Shown here: positions 25,627 to 34,751 of the stretch, in pieces
How positions within the stretch are numbered: the first letter of the stretch is position 1
How the letters are laid out: each line of letters opens with the position of its first letter
NCBI GenBank assembly: GCA_005884765.1
Contig: VAZV01000128.1
Location: 1 to 64,000, forward strand
Source of the DNA: Alphaproteobacteria bacterium
GTDB lineage: Bacteria > Pseudomonadota > Alphaproteobacteria > Rhizobiales > Xanthobacteraceae
Direction of reading: 5' to 3'
DNA length: 64,000 nt
Made by a program: the position numbers and the translations under genes
Notes under the pieces: model-generated
What the model saw: only the letters and a program-made list of their open reading frames with translations
The model's database searches: none
What the model was told of the DNA's origin: nothing

Positions 25627-26223
25627 ATGAAGCTGATTGGCACCTATCTGTCGCCCTACGCGAGGCGGGTCGCAGCGGCCCTGATCTCTCGCGGCATGCC
25701 TTTCGAGCATGAGGCCGTGAACGGCTACCGGGAATTCGAGATCGCGAGCCGGTATAATCCCGTGGCGAAGGTACCTTCGCTCGTGCTCGACGATGGCGAG
25801 GTCCTGATCGACAGCACGGCCATCCTCGACTACCTCAATGAACTGACGCCTTCGGCGCCGCTGATCCCCGCCGGGTCGAGCGCGCGCCGCACGACGCTCA
25901 AGCTCGCGGCGATTGGCTACGGCGTCTATGAACAGGCCACCAGCCTCTCGTTCCGCGGACGCGAGGTACCCGAGATCGAGGCCAAGCGCTGGAAGGCGCA
26001 GATCTTCGGAGGCTTGCGCGCGCTCGACGAGGCCGCGCGCGACGGCGGACCGCTCAGGGCGACGCCAATGGACGCGGCAGCGATCACCGCTATCGTAGCG
26101 GTGGAATACCTTGCGCGGACGAATCCCGATTTGGAGGCCCTTCCCGCAATCCCCGCCCTGGCCGCGCTTGCGGCCGAGTATCGCGACGCACCGCCTTTCG
26201 CGCTGACAAGGGCAGCAGCTTGA
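25627..26223 (+). CDS. Glutathione S-transferase family protein
   Basis: A 198-aa GST from ATG 25627, which has GAGGAG upstream. The N-terminal domain is MKLIGTYLSPYARRVAAAL, where Ser-Pro is the probable active-site pair. The glutathione site is VAKVPSLVLDDG then LIDSTAILDYL. The helical C-terminal domain ends with PPFALTRAAA. It is the first gene of a GST-SDR-TetR unit with tandem operators upstream. It likely conjugates or reduces reactive electrophiles; substrate not known. Confidence 0.88.
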   Translation: MKLIGTYLSPYARRVAAALISRGMPFEHEAVNGYREFEIASRYNPVAKVPSLVLDDGEVLIDSTAILDYLNELTPSAPLIPAGSSARRTTLKLAAIGYGVYEQATSLSFRGREVPEIEAKRWKAQIFGGLRALDEAARDGGPLRATPMDAAAITAIVAVEYLARTNPDLEALPAIPALAALAAEYRDAPPFALTRAAA

Positions 26224-26240
26224 GGCGCATGGAGGCAAGC

Positions 26241-26966
26241 ATGACTGATCGGATCGCTCTCATCGCAGGTGTCGGCGGCGCCACCGGCGCCGCGCTCTCG
26301 CGGCGCTTCGCGCAAGGCGGGTATCGTGTGGCGATGATCGCCCGCAATGCCGAGCGGCTCGCGGAGCTCGAGACCCAGATACCTCGTGCGCGCGGCTATC
26401 CTTGCGACGTCACCAACCTTGACCGGCTCGGCGAAATTGTCGAGCGCGTGCAGACCGAGCTGGGGGCACCCCATGTGCTCGTCCATAACGCCGTCGCGGC
26501 GACATTCGCTGGGATCCTCGATGCGTCGGTCGAGGATCTCGAGCGCAATTTCCAGGTGAACACCACGTCGCTCTTCTTTCTAGTGCAGAAGCTCGCGCCG
26601 GCGATGATCGACCGCGGCGAGGGAGCCATCATGGTCACCGGAAACACGTCGTCCTTCCGCGGCATTCCGCTGCGCCCGGCCTTCGCGCCGACCAAGGCCG
26701 CCCAGCGCATCCTCGCCCAGTCCCTCGCAAAGGATTTGGGCCCGAAGCGCGTGCATGTGGGATACATCACCATTGATGCCGCGATCGACGCCCCGTGGAG
26801 GAGGGACACCTCGCCGCTCCCGGATTGGCAAGATAAACCGGGCGACTATTTCGCGCATCCCGACGCGATTGCCGACGAGGTTTACCACATCGCGCATCAA
26901 CACCCCTCGACCTGGTCGTTCGATCACGTCATCCGGCCTTTCGCTGAGAACTGGACCCTGAACTGA
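26241..26966 (+). CDS. SDR-family protein with Phe in place of the catalytic Tyr
   Basis: A 241-aa protein from ATG 26241, with GGAG upstream, in the GST-SDR-TetR operon. The Rossmann start is ALIAGVGGATGAALSRRFA and VLVHNAVAA replaces the usual NNAG. The active-site Ser region is GNTSSFRG, but the YxxxK position reads FAPTKAAQR, with Phe where Tyr is expected. A group of SDR relatives shares this change, so it may have a different chemistry or a non-catalytic role. The stop precedes the TetR start by two bases, so the two are coupled. Confidence 0.85.
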   Translation: MTDRIALIAGVGGATGAALSRRFAQGGYRVAMIARNAERLAELETQIPRARGYPCDVTNLDRLGEIVERVQTELGAPHVLVHNAVAATFAGILDASVEDLERNFQVNTTSLFFLVQKLAPAMIDRGEGAIMVTGNTSSFRGIPLRPAFAPTKAAQRILAQSLAKDLGPKRVHVGYITIDAAIDAPWRRDTSPLPDWQDKPGDYFAHPDAIADEVYHIAHQHPSTWSFDHVIRPFAENWTLN

Positions 26967-26968
26967 CC

Positions 26969-27526
26969 ATGCCGAAACCCAATCACAAGGAAGCACTACT
27001 CGACGCGGGCCTCGCGGCGTTTCATCGCCGCGGCTATCATGCGACCGGGGTTCAGGAGATCGTCTCGTCGGCTGGCGTGCCGAAGGGCTCCTTCTACAGC
27101 CATTTCGAAAGCAAGGACGCGCTCGGCCTGGCGGCGCTCGCGCGCTACTGGGAGGACCGCGCCAAGGCGCGCGCCCTGCTGCGGGACGCGAGCCTTCCCG
27201 GGCTCGAACGGCTTGACCGCTACTTCGCGGCGCTCGGCTATAGCGAGGATGGCTGCCTGATCGGCAATTTCACGGCCGAACTCGCGCAACTCGACGCCTT
27301 CCGCCAAGATTTGTCGCGCCTGTGGCGCCAGTGGACGGATACGCTTTCCCAGTGCCTTGCGGATGGGCAGCGCGACGGCAGCGTGCGAACCGACGTGCCC
27401 GTCACCGAGCTCGCGCGCACGGTTCTGGCGCTTTGGGAAGGCGCTGTGCTTTCAGCGAAGGTCGAGCGCGGCCCCAAGCCACTCAACATAGCGCGCCGCA
27501 CGCTGCGGCGTTTGCTGGCGCGGTGA
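26969..27526 (+). CDS. TetR-family repressor, NemR-like
   Basis: A 185-aa regulator. The helix-turn-helix region is GYHATGVQEIVSSAGVPKG then SFYSHFESKDAL. The C-terminal domain carries EDGCLIGNFTAEL, the Cys-containing segment typical of NemR-like regulators (TetR_C_11) that sense electrophiles by cysteine modification. It is the last gene of the GST-SDR-TetR unit. Tandem GACCGGTC sites ahead of the GST suggest autoregulation. The family is firm; the inducer (reactive aldehydes, quinones) is inferred from family and neighbours. Confidence 0.88.
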   Translation: MPKPNHKEALLDAGLAAFHRRGYHATGVQEIVSSAGVPKGSFYSHFESKDALGLAALARYWEDRAKARALLRDASLPGLERLDRYFAALGYSEDGCLIGNFTAELAQLDAFRQDLSRLWRQWTDTLSQCLADGQRDGSVRTDVPVTELARTVLALWEGAVLSAKVERGPKPLNIARRTLRRLLAR

Positions 27527-27538
27527 CGCATAACCCAC

Positions 27539-27688
27539 CGCACCAGTTTCGCACCAGAAGCGAGCTTGCCGAAACGCGACGAACGCGATCGAACTCGAAC
27601 GAAAATCGCAGGAAAATCAACGAAGCTGAACGACATCCTCCCGCGCATAACGGTCTGATTCCCGGTTCAAGTCCAGGCAGGCCCACCA
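27539..27688 (+). repeat. Direct repeat B (150 bp) ending in a tRNA-like 3' half
   Basis: Same length and order as repeat A at 23625-23774: CGCACCAGTTTC at the start, the same middle section, and a tRNA-like end with GCATAAC, a T arm CCCGG-TTCAAGT-CCAGG (one mismatch) and the 3' end GCCCACCA. The two repeats are in the same orientation, 3914 bp apart, and bracket the TetR-SDR and GST-SDR-TetR genes. It abuts the GT22 gene. It is probably an attachment-site relic derived from a CAU-anticodon tRNA; that identity is inferred. Confidence 0.65.
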
Positions 27689-27732
27689 ATCTTCGTGCGC
27701 CAGCGAGCAAGGCTGCCCTGCCGAAGCCGCCC

Positions 27733-29247
27733 CTAGCGGTCGACGCGCACCAGCACGTCATTGAGGATGAATGGCGCCGCGGCCGCCGCGTCGCAGCCGC
27801 CGCTTCGCGTGAAGATACACGTATCGGCCCCTCCGACGCCGGCGCAATCGCGTCGCGAAAAGCCCGCCGGTAGATTCGATGCCTGGTCCGCTCGCGAGAG
27901 GATGCGGTTGAATGCCGGCGCCGCCTTCCGTGCCGCGGCCGCGAGGTCGCCGCCGGCGGCCACATCGGCAGGATGAAACGCGTAGAGCGGCGACCCGCCG
28001 ACCAATCGATTCCGCCCCGGCAGCAGATGGAAAGGCGTGTCGTAAAGCGCAAGACCGCAGAGCGCGGGATCGCTGTGTAATTCCGCCGCCAGGTGCGCCG
28101 CACCTGTGCCGCGCATCCAGTTGTCCGGCATCGTGCCGGTCGCCGCAAGCGTTCCCGAGAGCAGCGTCCACCCCAAAGCGACTGATGGCAGCGCCCACCG
28201 CCAGCCGCGTTTCGCACGCAGCCACTGGATCCAATCCGCCGAGCCCAGCGCCGCTATGACAGTGAGCAGGACGACTGAAAGGAATATAAAGCGGTACTCC
28301 TTGTGTCCGATCAGGCTGTGAAAGACGATGTTCGTCACGGCCATCGCCAACAGCAGCGGCGCGTGTCGCCATCCCTGTGAGATCGCGAACGACAGCGGCA
28401 CGATGGCGACCGACCACATCATCCAGAAACTATAGAGATAGGTTATTGCCGGTGTCACGCCGAACTCGGCCGCGCGATCATGCAGCAGGTTCTGCTGCAC
28501 GTTCGCGATCAGCCAGGCGAAAGGCATCACCCCGTGCACGGCATCGGCCACGCCGGCGAACACCAGTGCAATAAATCCGCCGACGGCCAGCGGAATCAGG
28601 TTGCGCCAATGGTTCCAACATACGCCGAGCACGAGGACCGCAATTGCCGGCGCATATTGAAAGCGAAAAACAAATGCGATCGCAAGCAAGGCACCGGCGA
28701 TGGCGAGATGTCTTCGCGACAACGAGGCCTGGGTCAACAACAATGCCGCCGGCAGAATGATCGCGGTCGCCAATGGTTCGCTTAGCGTATGCGGCGCAAA
28801 GCAAACGAATTCGAACCAGATTGCAGCCACGAATGCCGCAACGACTGCGTGGGTTCGCGAGATCCGAGCGCCGAAAGACCATGCGCTGGCGACGATCGAT
28901 AGCGATACCAGCGCCGCCACCACACGGGGCACGACAAACGCGCCGCTGCCGCCCGGCGCGATCCAGTCGCCCAATCCCACCGGCCCCGCCATCAAGCTCG
29001 GCAACAACCAGCCGCGCATGCCGTAGCGCCATTCCCAAGAGACGATGCCGTCGTGGCCAAGCATGCGCCAGGCCGGCTCGAGGTACTGGAAGATCTCGTC
29101 GGGATGAAGGACGTTGGGCCAGAACGCGAGCGGAAGACGGATCGCCGCCGCCAACAACAGCAGCGCGGCCAGCGGTTGGGACCGCACGATCGATGTTGTC
29201 GATTTGCCGGCCCAGCCGTGCGACGGACCGGCGCTCGTTTTCGTCAT
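27733..29247 (-). CDS. GT22-like membrane mannosyltransferase
   Basis: A 504-aa polytopic protein with about ten membrane helices. The luminal/periplasmic motif LHPDEIFQYLEP near residue 48 and HKEYRFIFL near residue 325 are the two signatures of the GT22 (PIG-B/ALG9/ALG12-like) dolichol-phosphate-mannose-using family, which is best known from eukaryotes. In bacteria a polyprenyl-phosphate sugar would be the donor and a glycan or glycolipid the acceptor. It stands alone on the minus strand, next to repeat B and divergent from the hydratase gene. The C-terminal 150 residues form a soluble domain. The acceptor is unknown. Confidence 0.75.
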   Translation of the reverse strand: MTKTSAGPSHGWAGKSTTSIVRSQPLAALLLLAAAIRLPLAFWPNVLHPDEIFQYLEPAWRMLGHDGIVSWEWRYGMRGWLLPSLMAGPVGLGDWIAPGGSGAFVVPRVVAALVSLSIVASAWSFGARISRTHAVVAAFVAAIWFEFVCFAPHTLSEPLATAIILPAALLLTQASLSRRHLAIAGALLAIAFVFRFQYAPAIAVLVLGVCWNHWRNLIPLAVGGFIALVFAGVADAVHGVMPFAWLIANVQQNLLHDRAAEFGVTPAITYLYSFWMMWSVAIVPLSFAISQGWRHAPLLLAMAVTNIVFHSLIGHKEYRFIFLSVVLLTVIAALGSADWIQWLRAKRGWRWALPSVALGWTLLSGTLAATGTMPDNWMRGTGAAHLAAELHSDPALCGLALYDTPFHLLPGRNRLVGGSPLYAFHPADVAAGGDLAAAARKAAPAFNRILSRADQASNLPAGFSRRDCAGVGGADTCIFTRSGGCDAAAAAPFILNDVLVRVDR

Positions 29248-29486
29248 CTCCCGCCGACCATCGCCGTTTTGGGCCCGGCATTGCTCGGAGCCGCATATTC
29301 GAGCGATTTATAGGGCCGAAGCCGTTAAAGACGCGTAACCGGAGCCGCGTTCGCACGTTGCCGGCGATCGCACACGGCCAGTCAGACCCGCGACCGTATC
29401 GCCGCGACCAAATCGAAACCGTTTGACGGCGAGGCGATGATCCGCTTCAGCTACGGGACAAGATTTGATGAACAGGGAGAGGACCC

Positions 29487-30275
29487 ATGGAGGATATCGC
29501 GGCCCGGCGCGCAGCCGACGCGCTGCTCGCAGCGCACGAGTCCAACCTACGGTTCAAGCCCCTTGGTCCGCCGCACCGGCCGGCCACGATCTCGGACGCC
29601 TACGATATCCAGGACAGGTACGTGGCGCTTCTCCGGGATAAGCACGGCGATGTGGTGGGCTATAAGGTCGGACTTACATCGGCTCCGATGCAGGTGTTTT
29701 GCGGGATTGACCACCCGATCGCGGGCATCGTGCTCGCAAGACGCGTGCATCAATCGGGAGCGACCATCCGGCGCTCGGATTTCGGCCGGCTGGGCCTCGA
29801 GTTCGAGATCGCCGTCCGCATTAAATCAGACGTCCCAATCACAGGTACGGCGTGGACCGCCGAAACGATCCGGCCTCACATCGACGGCGTTTGCGCGGCA
29901 ATTGAACTCGTGGACGATCGGAGCGCCGACTATACCAACCTCGATGTTCTTTCGCTCGTTGCGGATAATTCCTGGAACGGCGGGATTGTGCTGTCGGAAT
30001 TTGCGACCAGATGGCCCGATCTGGAAAGCGTCCTCGGGCGCGCGGCGAAGGATCAGGTTGCGATCGGCGAAGGCCACGGCCGCGATATCCTCGGACATCC
30101 CTTCAATTCAGTCGGATGGCTTGCCAGTGAGCTGGCTTCGCGCGGCGCGGGGTTGAAGGCAGGCCAGGTCGTGATGACCGGAAGCGTCATGAAAACCGTA
30201 TTTCCGGCGGAGGAGGCAATCTACGGTTTCGAGATTTCGAAGATCGGCCGCGTTGAGGTGGTTCTAAGGAACTAA
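29487..30275 (+). CDS. 2-keto-4-pentenoate hydratase family protein (MhpD-like)
   Basis: A 262-aa protein of the fumarylacetoacetate hydrolase fold. It has GYKVGLTSAPMQ near residue 60, GLEFEIAVRI (metal-binding acidic pair) near 105, CAAIELVDDR near 135, and AGQVVMTGSVMKT near 225, all conserved in MhpD/HpcG. The family hydrates 2-hydroxypentadienoate-type intermediates in meta-cleavage of aromatic compounds. The intradiol dioxygenase at 50 kb belongs to a different pathway branch, so the two need not act together. GAGAGG lies upstream of the ATG. Confidence 0.85.
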   Translation: MEDIAARRAADALLAAHESNLRFKPLGPPHRPATISDAYDIQDRYVALLRDKHGDVVGYKVGLTSAPMQVFCGIDHPIAGIVLARRVHQSGATIRRSDFGRLGLEFEIAVRIKSDVPITGTAWTAETIRPHIDGVCAAIELVDDRSADYTNLDVLSLVADNSWNGGIVLSEFATRWPDLESVLGRAAKDQVAIGEGHGRDILGHPFNSVGWLASELASRGAGLKAGQVVMTGSVMKTVFPAEEAIYGFEISKIGRVEVVLRN

Positions 30276-30376
30276 CTCACCCGCGAGTGCTTATAGCTGC
30301 AATCTCGCTTAGCGATGGGCATTTGGATTTGCCCAGCAAGACCCGAGAGGCGCCAATCGAAACAGCTGAGATCTTC

Positions 30377-30571
30377 ATGTCGACTTCTTTGCTGCCGGAC
30401 TCTCCAAATTTCGAAACTGAACAACCAGAAAGCGGAACGCACAGGATGCTCATGCCGCCGCGCAGAAGGCTGCTTGTGACCGGATGGGCTGTTGCCGCGG
30501 GCATTGCGACCTTTGGCTGGCTCTACTTCGTGGCGCGAGCGACGTGGTCGTTCCTCGGCTGGTTGCTCTAG
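30377..30571 (+). CDS. Small single-span membrane protein
   Basis: A 64-aa frame from ATG 30377 with an acidic N-terminal half, a basic PPRRRLLVTG junction and one C-terminal membrane helix (WAVAAGIATFGWLYFV), ending WSFLGWLL. It lies just beyond the 3' end of the co-polymerase gene on the other strand. No family recognised; the positive-inside pattern supports a real tail-anchored protein. Confidence 0.45.
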   Translation: MSTSLLPDSPNFETEQPESGTHRMLMPPRRRLLVTGWAVAAGIATFGWLYFVARATWSFLGWLL

Positions 30572-30598
30572 AACGGGCGCTGGGCCGACGCCGCCAGC

Positions 30599-32890
30599 TC
30601 AATCTTCAAATCCATAACGCTCAAAATACCGGTTCTCGTGAGTGTCGCCCGCGCCGCGGGAATAATGACGCATCGCCTCCAAATCGGCCTTGTTGAGAAC
30701 AACACCCATTAGATTTTCATAGATCAGCGGCGCAGATCCCAAAGCGCGCTCTACGGCGTCGACGCTGGTTCGTCCCCATTCAACGACCAAGAGATAGGAA
30801 TCGACAATTTGATTTGTGGAACGCACGTCAACCACGGGGACGAGCGGCGGCAGGTCGATGAAAACGTAATCATAGACCTCGCGCAGCGAGTCCATGAGCT
30901 TCTTCATACTGGGAGAGGCCAGGATCTCGTTGGTATGAGACAAGCGCGTCTTGGTGACCATGGGAACAAACGGCAGTGCCGTCGCAGCATCTTGCAACAC
31001 GACGTCCTTAAACGAGGCCCTTCCCGACACGATGTCGAGCAATCCCAGCTCGGCTCCCGGTGCGAGCGCACGAGACAACGAGGGATTGCGCAGATCGCAA
31101 TCGAGCAGGATCGCTTTCCCGCCCGCATGCGAGACTAGGCGCGCCAGGTTGGCGGCGATCGTCGACTTGCCCTCGCCGGGTTGGGTGGATGTGATCCCGA
31201 TGGCTTTGTTTGGCTTGGTCAGCGAAAACAGGTCAATACCGACCTTGATGCTCCGGAACGCTTCGGCAAACCGCGAAAATGGATTGGCGATCACGCCGCA
31301 CAGAATTCCCGCCTGTTTGGTCCGCCCAAAGCGGCTGTCATCTCGCTTCGCAGAATAGGCCGGTAACGGCGTTTCCGGCTCGGCCCCGACGGTTGGAACG
31401 ACGGCGAGACAACTCGCATTCAACTCTTGTTCAACCTGTTCGCTGGTCCGAAACCCACGCTCCGAAATATCGATCAGGATAGCCACGCCAAATGCCAGCA
31501 GCAGCCCTCCGGCACCGGCCGAGGCCATGACCAACATCGAATTCGGCTGCGTCTTGGCGAGCGGCCTGACCGCATGGGTGATCACGCGTGCGTCCGTGAA
31601 CGGAAACGACTGCTGTTGCAGTGATTCCATATAGCGTTGCACAAAAGCATCGTGCAGCGCCCGATAGGTTTGCGCGTTGCTGTCAAGGTCCTTCAATTTG
31701 ATCTGCGCCTGATTTGTCGCCTGGCTTTGCGACACGGTCTCTGCCAGACTCTTTTCGACACTCTGCTCACGCGCGATCGCAATCTCGTAATCGCTTTTGA
31801 AGGTCTCGGCGATCCGCTTCAATTCATCCATAATCGAACGACGAATTTCGAACATCTGATTGCGCAGATTGACGACAAAAAGATGATTATGGCCCAGCCT
31901 AGCCGAATAGACCTGCTCCCGGTTGGCAAGGTCCAGGAACTCACTTCGCAGCTTGTTGATGACCTCGTTATGCAGTGCGTCGGCTACCGCGGGATCCGGT
32001 GCCTTCAAGATGTTGTCGATATCGGAAACGTCTCGCTTGGTGATCTCGGTGATCCGATTGAGGCGCGCGCGCGCCTCGGCTGTGTTGGCGCGAGCAATAA
32101 CGAGTTGGCTATTCAGCTCCGCTAGCTGCTGTTCGCCGATAAGTCGACCGCCGGCATCGACGATATTGTTCGCCTTCTTGAAATCCAGCACAGCGTTTTC
32201 CGCGGTCGAAGCTTGCTGACGCAGTTCATGGATTCTATCCTGAAGCCAGCTGCTTGCCCGACGGGTCGCCTCATATTTCGCTTCAAGCTGGTCGACGATG
32301 TAGGCGTCTGCCGCCGCGTTCGCGATTTGGGCGGCGCGCTCCGGGTTAAGCGAGAGGAAGCCGACTTCAATGACGTAGGTTGTTCCGATTCGCCGCGCGA
32401 TAAGTCCTCTCTCAAAGGCCTTATGTGCCCTCTGTTGGACTTCAAATTCCGACGGAGGACCGCCGCTGGGGGCGAGATACCCGAGGATCGTTCCAAGGAT
32501 GCCGGGCGTGGATCCGATAAATTCCGGATCATTCGTCAAATTCAGCTCTTTGATGACGGCCGACGCGACGTTCTCCGACTTCAACACCTGAATTTGACTG
32601 TCGACGGCGGCCGAGTCCATCGCAAGGTCTGTGGCCGACGATTGCTGCTGCGGAAACGGTTGGGCTTTCTTGGTGTCGATCAAGAGCTCAGCCTGCGCCG
32701 AGAATCTCGGCGGCGCTACGTAGAGATAGACGACGCCGCAAAGCAGGCCCACGCTGAAAATCAGAATGAGAATGCCGAGCCGTCGGCGCGCAAGGCTGAC
32801 GAACGAAGCAACGAGATCACCGGGCGACATTGCAGTCGACCGGGGGATCTTGAATTCAGCTAGCGGTTTGGCACGAGGTATTTGTAGCAT
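30599..32890 (-). CDS. EPS co-polymerase/BY-type tyrosine kinase (Wzc/ExoP-like), second copy
   Basis: A 763-aa paralog of the protein at 8470. The Wzz domain has a first membrane helix at about residues 36-56 and the PPRFSAQAELLID segment, then a long coiled-coil periplasmic part, and a second helix near 450 (LVMASAGAGGLLLAFGVAIL). The kinase part shows Walker A (PGEGKST, about 568), A' (LLDCDLRNPS, about 593) and Walker B (VFIDLPPLVP, about 675). The C-terminal tail has only a few Tyr (RYFERYGFED), fewer than copy 1. It heads toward the 30571 gene (convergent). It likely serves the glycosyltransferase cluster downstream. Confidence 0.93.
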   Translation of the reverse strand: MLQIPRAKPLAEFKIPRSTAMSPGDLVASFVSLARRRLGILILIFSVGLLCGVVYLYVAPPRFSAQAELLIDTKKAQPFPQQQSSATDLAMDSAAVDSQIQVLKSENVASAVIKELNLTNDPEFIGSTPGILGTILGYLAPSGGPPSEFEVQQRAHKAFERGLIARRIGTTYVIEVGFLSLNPERAAQIANAAADAYIVDQLEAKYEATRRASSWLQDRIHELRQQASTAENAVLDFKKANNIVDAGGRLIGEQQLAELNSQLVIARANTAEARARLNRITEITKRDVSDIDNILKAPDPAVADALHNEVINKLRSEFLDLANREQVYSARLGHNHLFVVNLRNQMFEIRRSIMDELKRIAETFKSDYEIAIAREQSVEKSLAETVSQSQATNQAQIKLKDLDSNAQTYRALHDAFVQRYMESLQQQSFPFTDARVITHAVRPLAKTQPNSMLVMASAGAGGLLLAFGVAILIDISERGFRTSEQVEQELNASCLAVVPTVGAEPETPLPAYSAKRDDSRFGRTKQAGILCGVIANPFSRFAEAFRSIKVGIDLFSLTKPNKAIGITSTQPGEGKSTIAANLARLVSHAGGKAILLDCDLRNPSLSRALAPGAELGLLDIVSGRASFKDVVLQDAATALPFVPMVTKTRLSHTNEILASPSMKKLMDSLREVYDYVFIDLPPLVPVVDVRSTNQIVDSYLLVVEWGRTSVDAVERALGSAPLIYENLMGVVLNKADLEAMRHYSRGAGDTHENRYFERYGFED

Positions 32891-33130
32891 CGCGGGCGAT
32901 CGGTGCCTTCAGAACAAGTCGCAAGTTTTTTGGCTCAATGAAGCCGGCTCCATGCAGCTATCGGGTAGGACCTACAATTACGAGCTTCGCCATCCGCGCA
33001 AAAACCATGCCACCAAGCCTCCTTTTTTACGTCATCGCCTTCCCGCGGGATGCCTGCCCGAGCCCCAGTCCGAGCACAAGAATGTCCGGCTCGCTCCGAA
33101 GTTCCTAGGACCGAGAAACTAACGTGCCGC

Positions 33131-33484
33131 CTAAAACTGCTCTTTGACCTGATACTTAAACAGCTGCAACTGGGGGAACACGCCGAGGGTTTGCTCCTTG
33201 CGGGACCGACCGGGCACCTCGACGTCCATGCAGTCATCTGTTTTGTAATAGCAGAGTTTCAATTTAATCAGATCGATACAGCGATTGTTGAGGGTGACCA
33301 AATGGCTCTGTATCTTTGGATTGGAAGCGAGCGGAACCGCGCGGCCGCTGGTCTCGATGCAGGGCTTGCCGGTAAGATCGAGATGCTTTCGGTCCGCAAC
33401 ATCACTGCTGCTAAAGCCTTGCGCGAACACGACTCTTGAACAGAGCACGGTGACCACGGCTATTGCTGGACCATACCAACGCAT
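33131..33484 (-). CDS. Secreted small hypothetical protein
   Basis: A 117-aa protein from ATG 33484, chosen because it opens a signal peptide (MRWYGPAIAVVTVL...VFAQ). The mature part begins GFSSSDVADRKHLDLTG and has four Cys (GKPC, NNRC, LKLCYY, DDCMD) that could form disulfides. A related N-terminal remnant (AQGFTTSDIAEPRHW) lies at 34752-34830, upstream of the GH5 gene. No known family; export and an EPS setting suggest a periplasmic or surface role. Confidence 0.6.
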   Translation of the reverse strand: MRWYGPAIAVVTVLCSRVVFAQGFSSSDVADRKHLDLTGKPCIETSGRAVPLASNPKIQSHLVTLNNRCIDLIKLKLCYYKTDDCMDVEVPGRSRKEQTLGVFPQLQLFKYQVKEQF

Positions 33485-33662
33485 TTTTTGCTCATCTTTT
33501 GGGCTTTTGCCACAAGCATATCCGAAAGCACGATAGGTCAGCACGTCGCACCGAAATTGTGCTTTTTAGCGAATACACCCCCGCACGTTTCAGTGTTCGC
33601 TTCAATTTCTCGTCAAGCCACCTAGGAAATCGGTGTCTTCTCCCAAGTTCCCGCTCGGCCGC

Positions 33663-34679
33663 TCAATTCCGCCGACCTGCCGCCATGAATTTTTCCAGAA
33701 CGGCCATTTGCGGGCGGTCCGCGCCGCCGTCAGGCTCGATGTTGGTGAAATAGTCTTTTGCCCAAGGGCCTGCGGCCCAATAAGTCCAGCCGATCCAGAC
33801 GTCTCGATTGTCCTGCATAAATTGCAGCACGCGCCGGAGCGCCTCCAGACAGTTGGAGTCGGCGCCGGCGCCAAACTCACCAAGGAAGGCCTTGTGGCCG
33901 TTCTTGCGCGCCCATTCGGTAAATGGGGCAATGGTCGCGGTCGCCGATGCAGCATCGATGCAGTTGGGGTGAGTTCCCGAAGCGCCTGGGTCGAAATACT
34001 GATGCACCTCGTAGACGAAGTTGTTTCGCGGATCGCGCGTCCGCAGCATGACCGCCGCATTTGGAGAGCCATAGGAAGAGCTGAGCCAATTACGCGCGGA
34101 AGACCAACCGTTGCCAGGGACCATGATCATATTATCGGCGCCGGCCGTCCGGATTGCCTCGATCGCAGCATTTGCCGCATCCAACCAGGTTTCCGTGGCC
34201 AATTGGACGGGCTCGTTCATCAGCCCGAATATGACGCTGTGGTCGTCTCGGTACCTTGCAGCAATGCGTCGCCAAAGGTCCGCAAAGTCCTGGACCGAGA
34301 CTTTGTCACTTCCGATCCTGCTGTCTTCGAAGGCTGCATAATTGTGTATGTCGAGCAGTACCCGTATCCCCTTGCTGTGAGCTTCGGCAATGACGGCGTC
34401 GATTTGCTTCATCTCGGACTCGTTCAGGTCCGACCCCAACCGGGTTTGAAGGCGCTCCCACAGCACACACAACCGAACGACGTTCGCGCCTTTGCCGGCG
34501 AAGTACCCGATAGCGGCGATGTCAGGATAGAAGTAATCCCACCCTATTCGACCCGGTAATTTCTCCGCTCCGAAAGATGCTCCAGCAAAATTTACGCCTA
34601 TAAGCGGGAGCGGTTCGATAGGTTGCTGCGCGGATGCGTTGTGGCAACAGAACGTCAGCAGCGCGACGATCGCGTGCAT
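33663..34679 (-). CDS. Glycoside hydrolase family 5 (endoglucanase-like), secreted
   Basis: A 338-aa protein from ATG 34679, which opens a signal peptide (MHAIVALLTFCC...SAQ); a TTG nine codons upstream is an alternative start. It has GH5 features: GANVVRLCVLWERL, LLDIHNY, the acid/base Glu in GLMNEPVQ (about residue 156), VHQYFDP and the nucleophile in FLGEFGAG (about residue 268). GH5 enzymes cut beta-linked glucans or mannans. In an EPS cluster it may trim nascent polymer, like ExoK in succinoglycan synthesis, or degrade plant cellulose. The substrate is not known. Confidence 0.88.
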   Translation of the reverse strand: MHAIVALLTFCCHNASAQQPIEPLPLIGVNFAGASFGAEKLPGRIGWDYFYPDIAAIGYFAGKGANVVRLCVLWERLQTRLGSDLNESEMKQIDAVIAEAHSKGIRVLLDIHNYAAFEDSRIGSDKVSVQDFADLWRRIAARYRDDHSVIFGLMNEPVQLATETWLDAANAAIEAIRTAGADNMIMVPGNGWSSARNWLSSSYGSPNAAVMLRTRDPRNNFVYEVHQYFDPGASGTHPNCIDAASATATIAPFTEWARKNGHKAFLGEFGAGADSNCLEALRRVLQFMQDNRDVWIGWTYWAAGPWAKDYFTNIEPDGGADRPQMAVLEKFMAAGRRN

Positions 34680-34751
34680 CGCGGCGGTTTTTCCATGGTG
34701 AACCAAGACCTCCGTCCTCCATTCGTTTCAGTTCACCCACCGGCCAAAACT

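Noticed and set aside
33633..34559. 308-codon plus-strand frame over the GH5 gene
   Set aside because: GH5 catalytic motifs are on the minus strand; the plus-strand translation has no family features.
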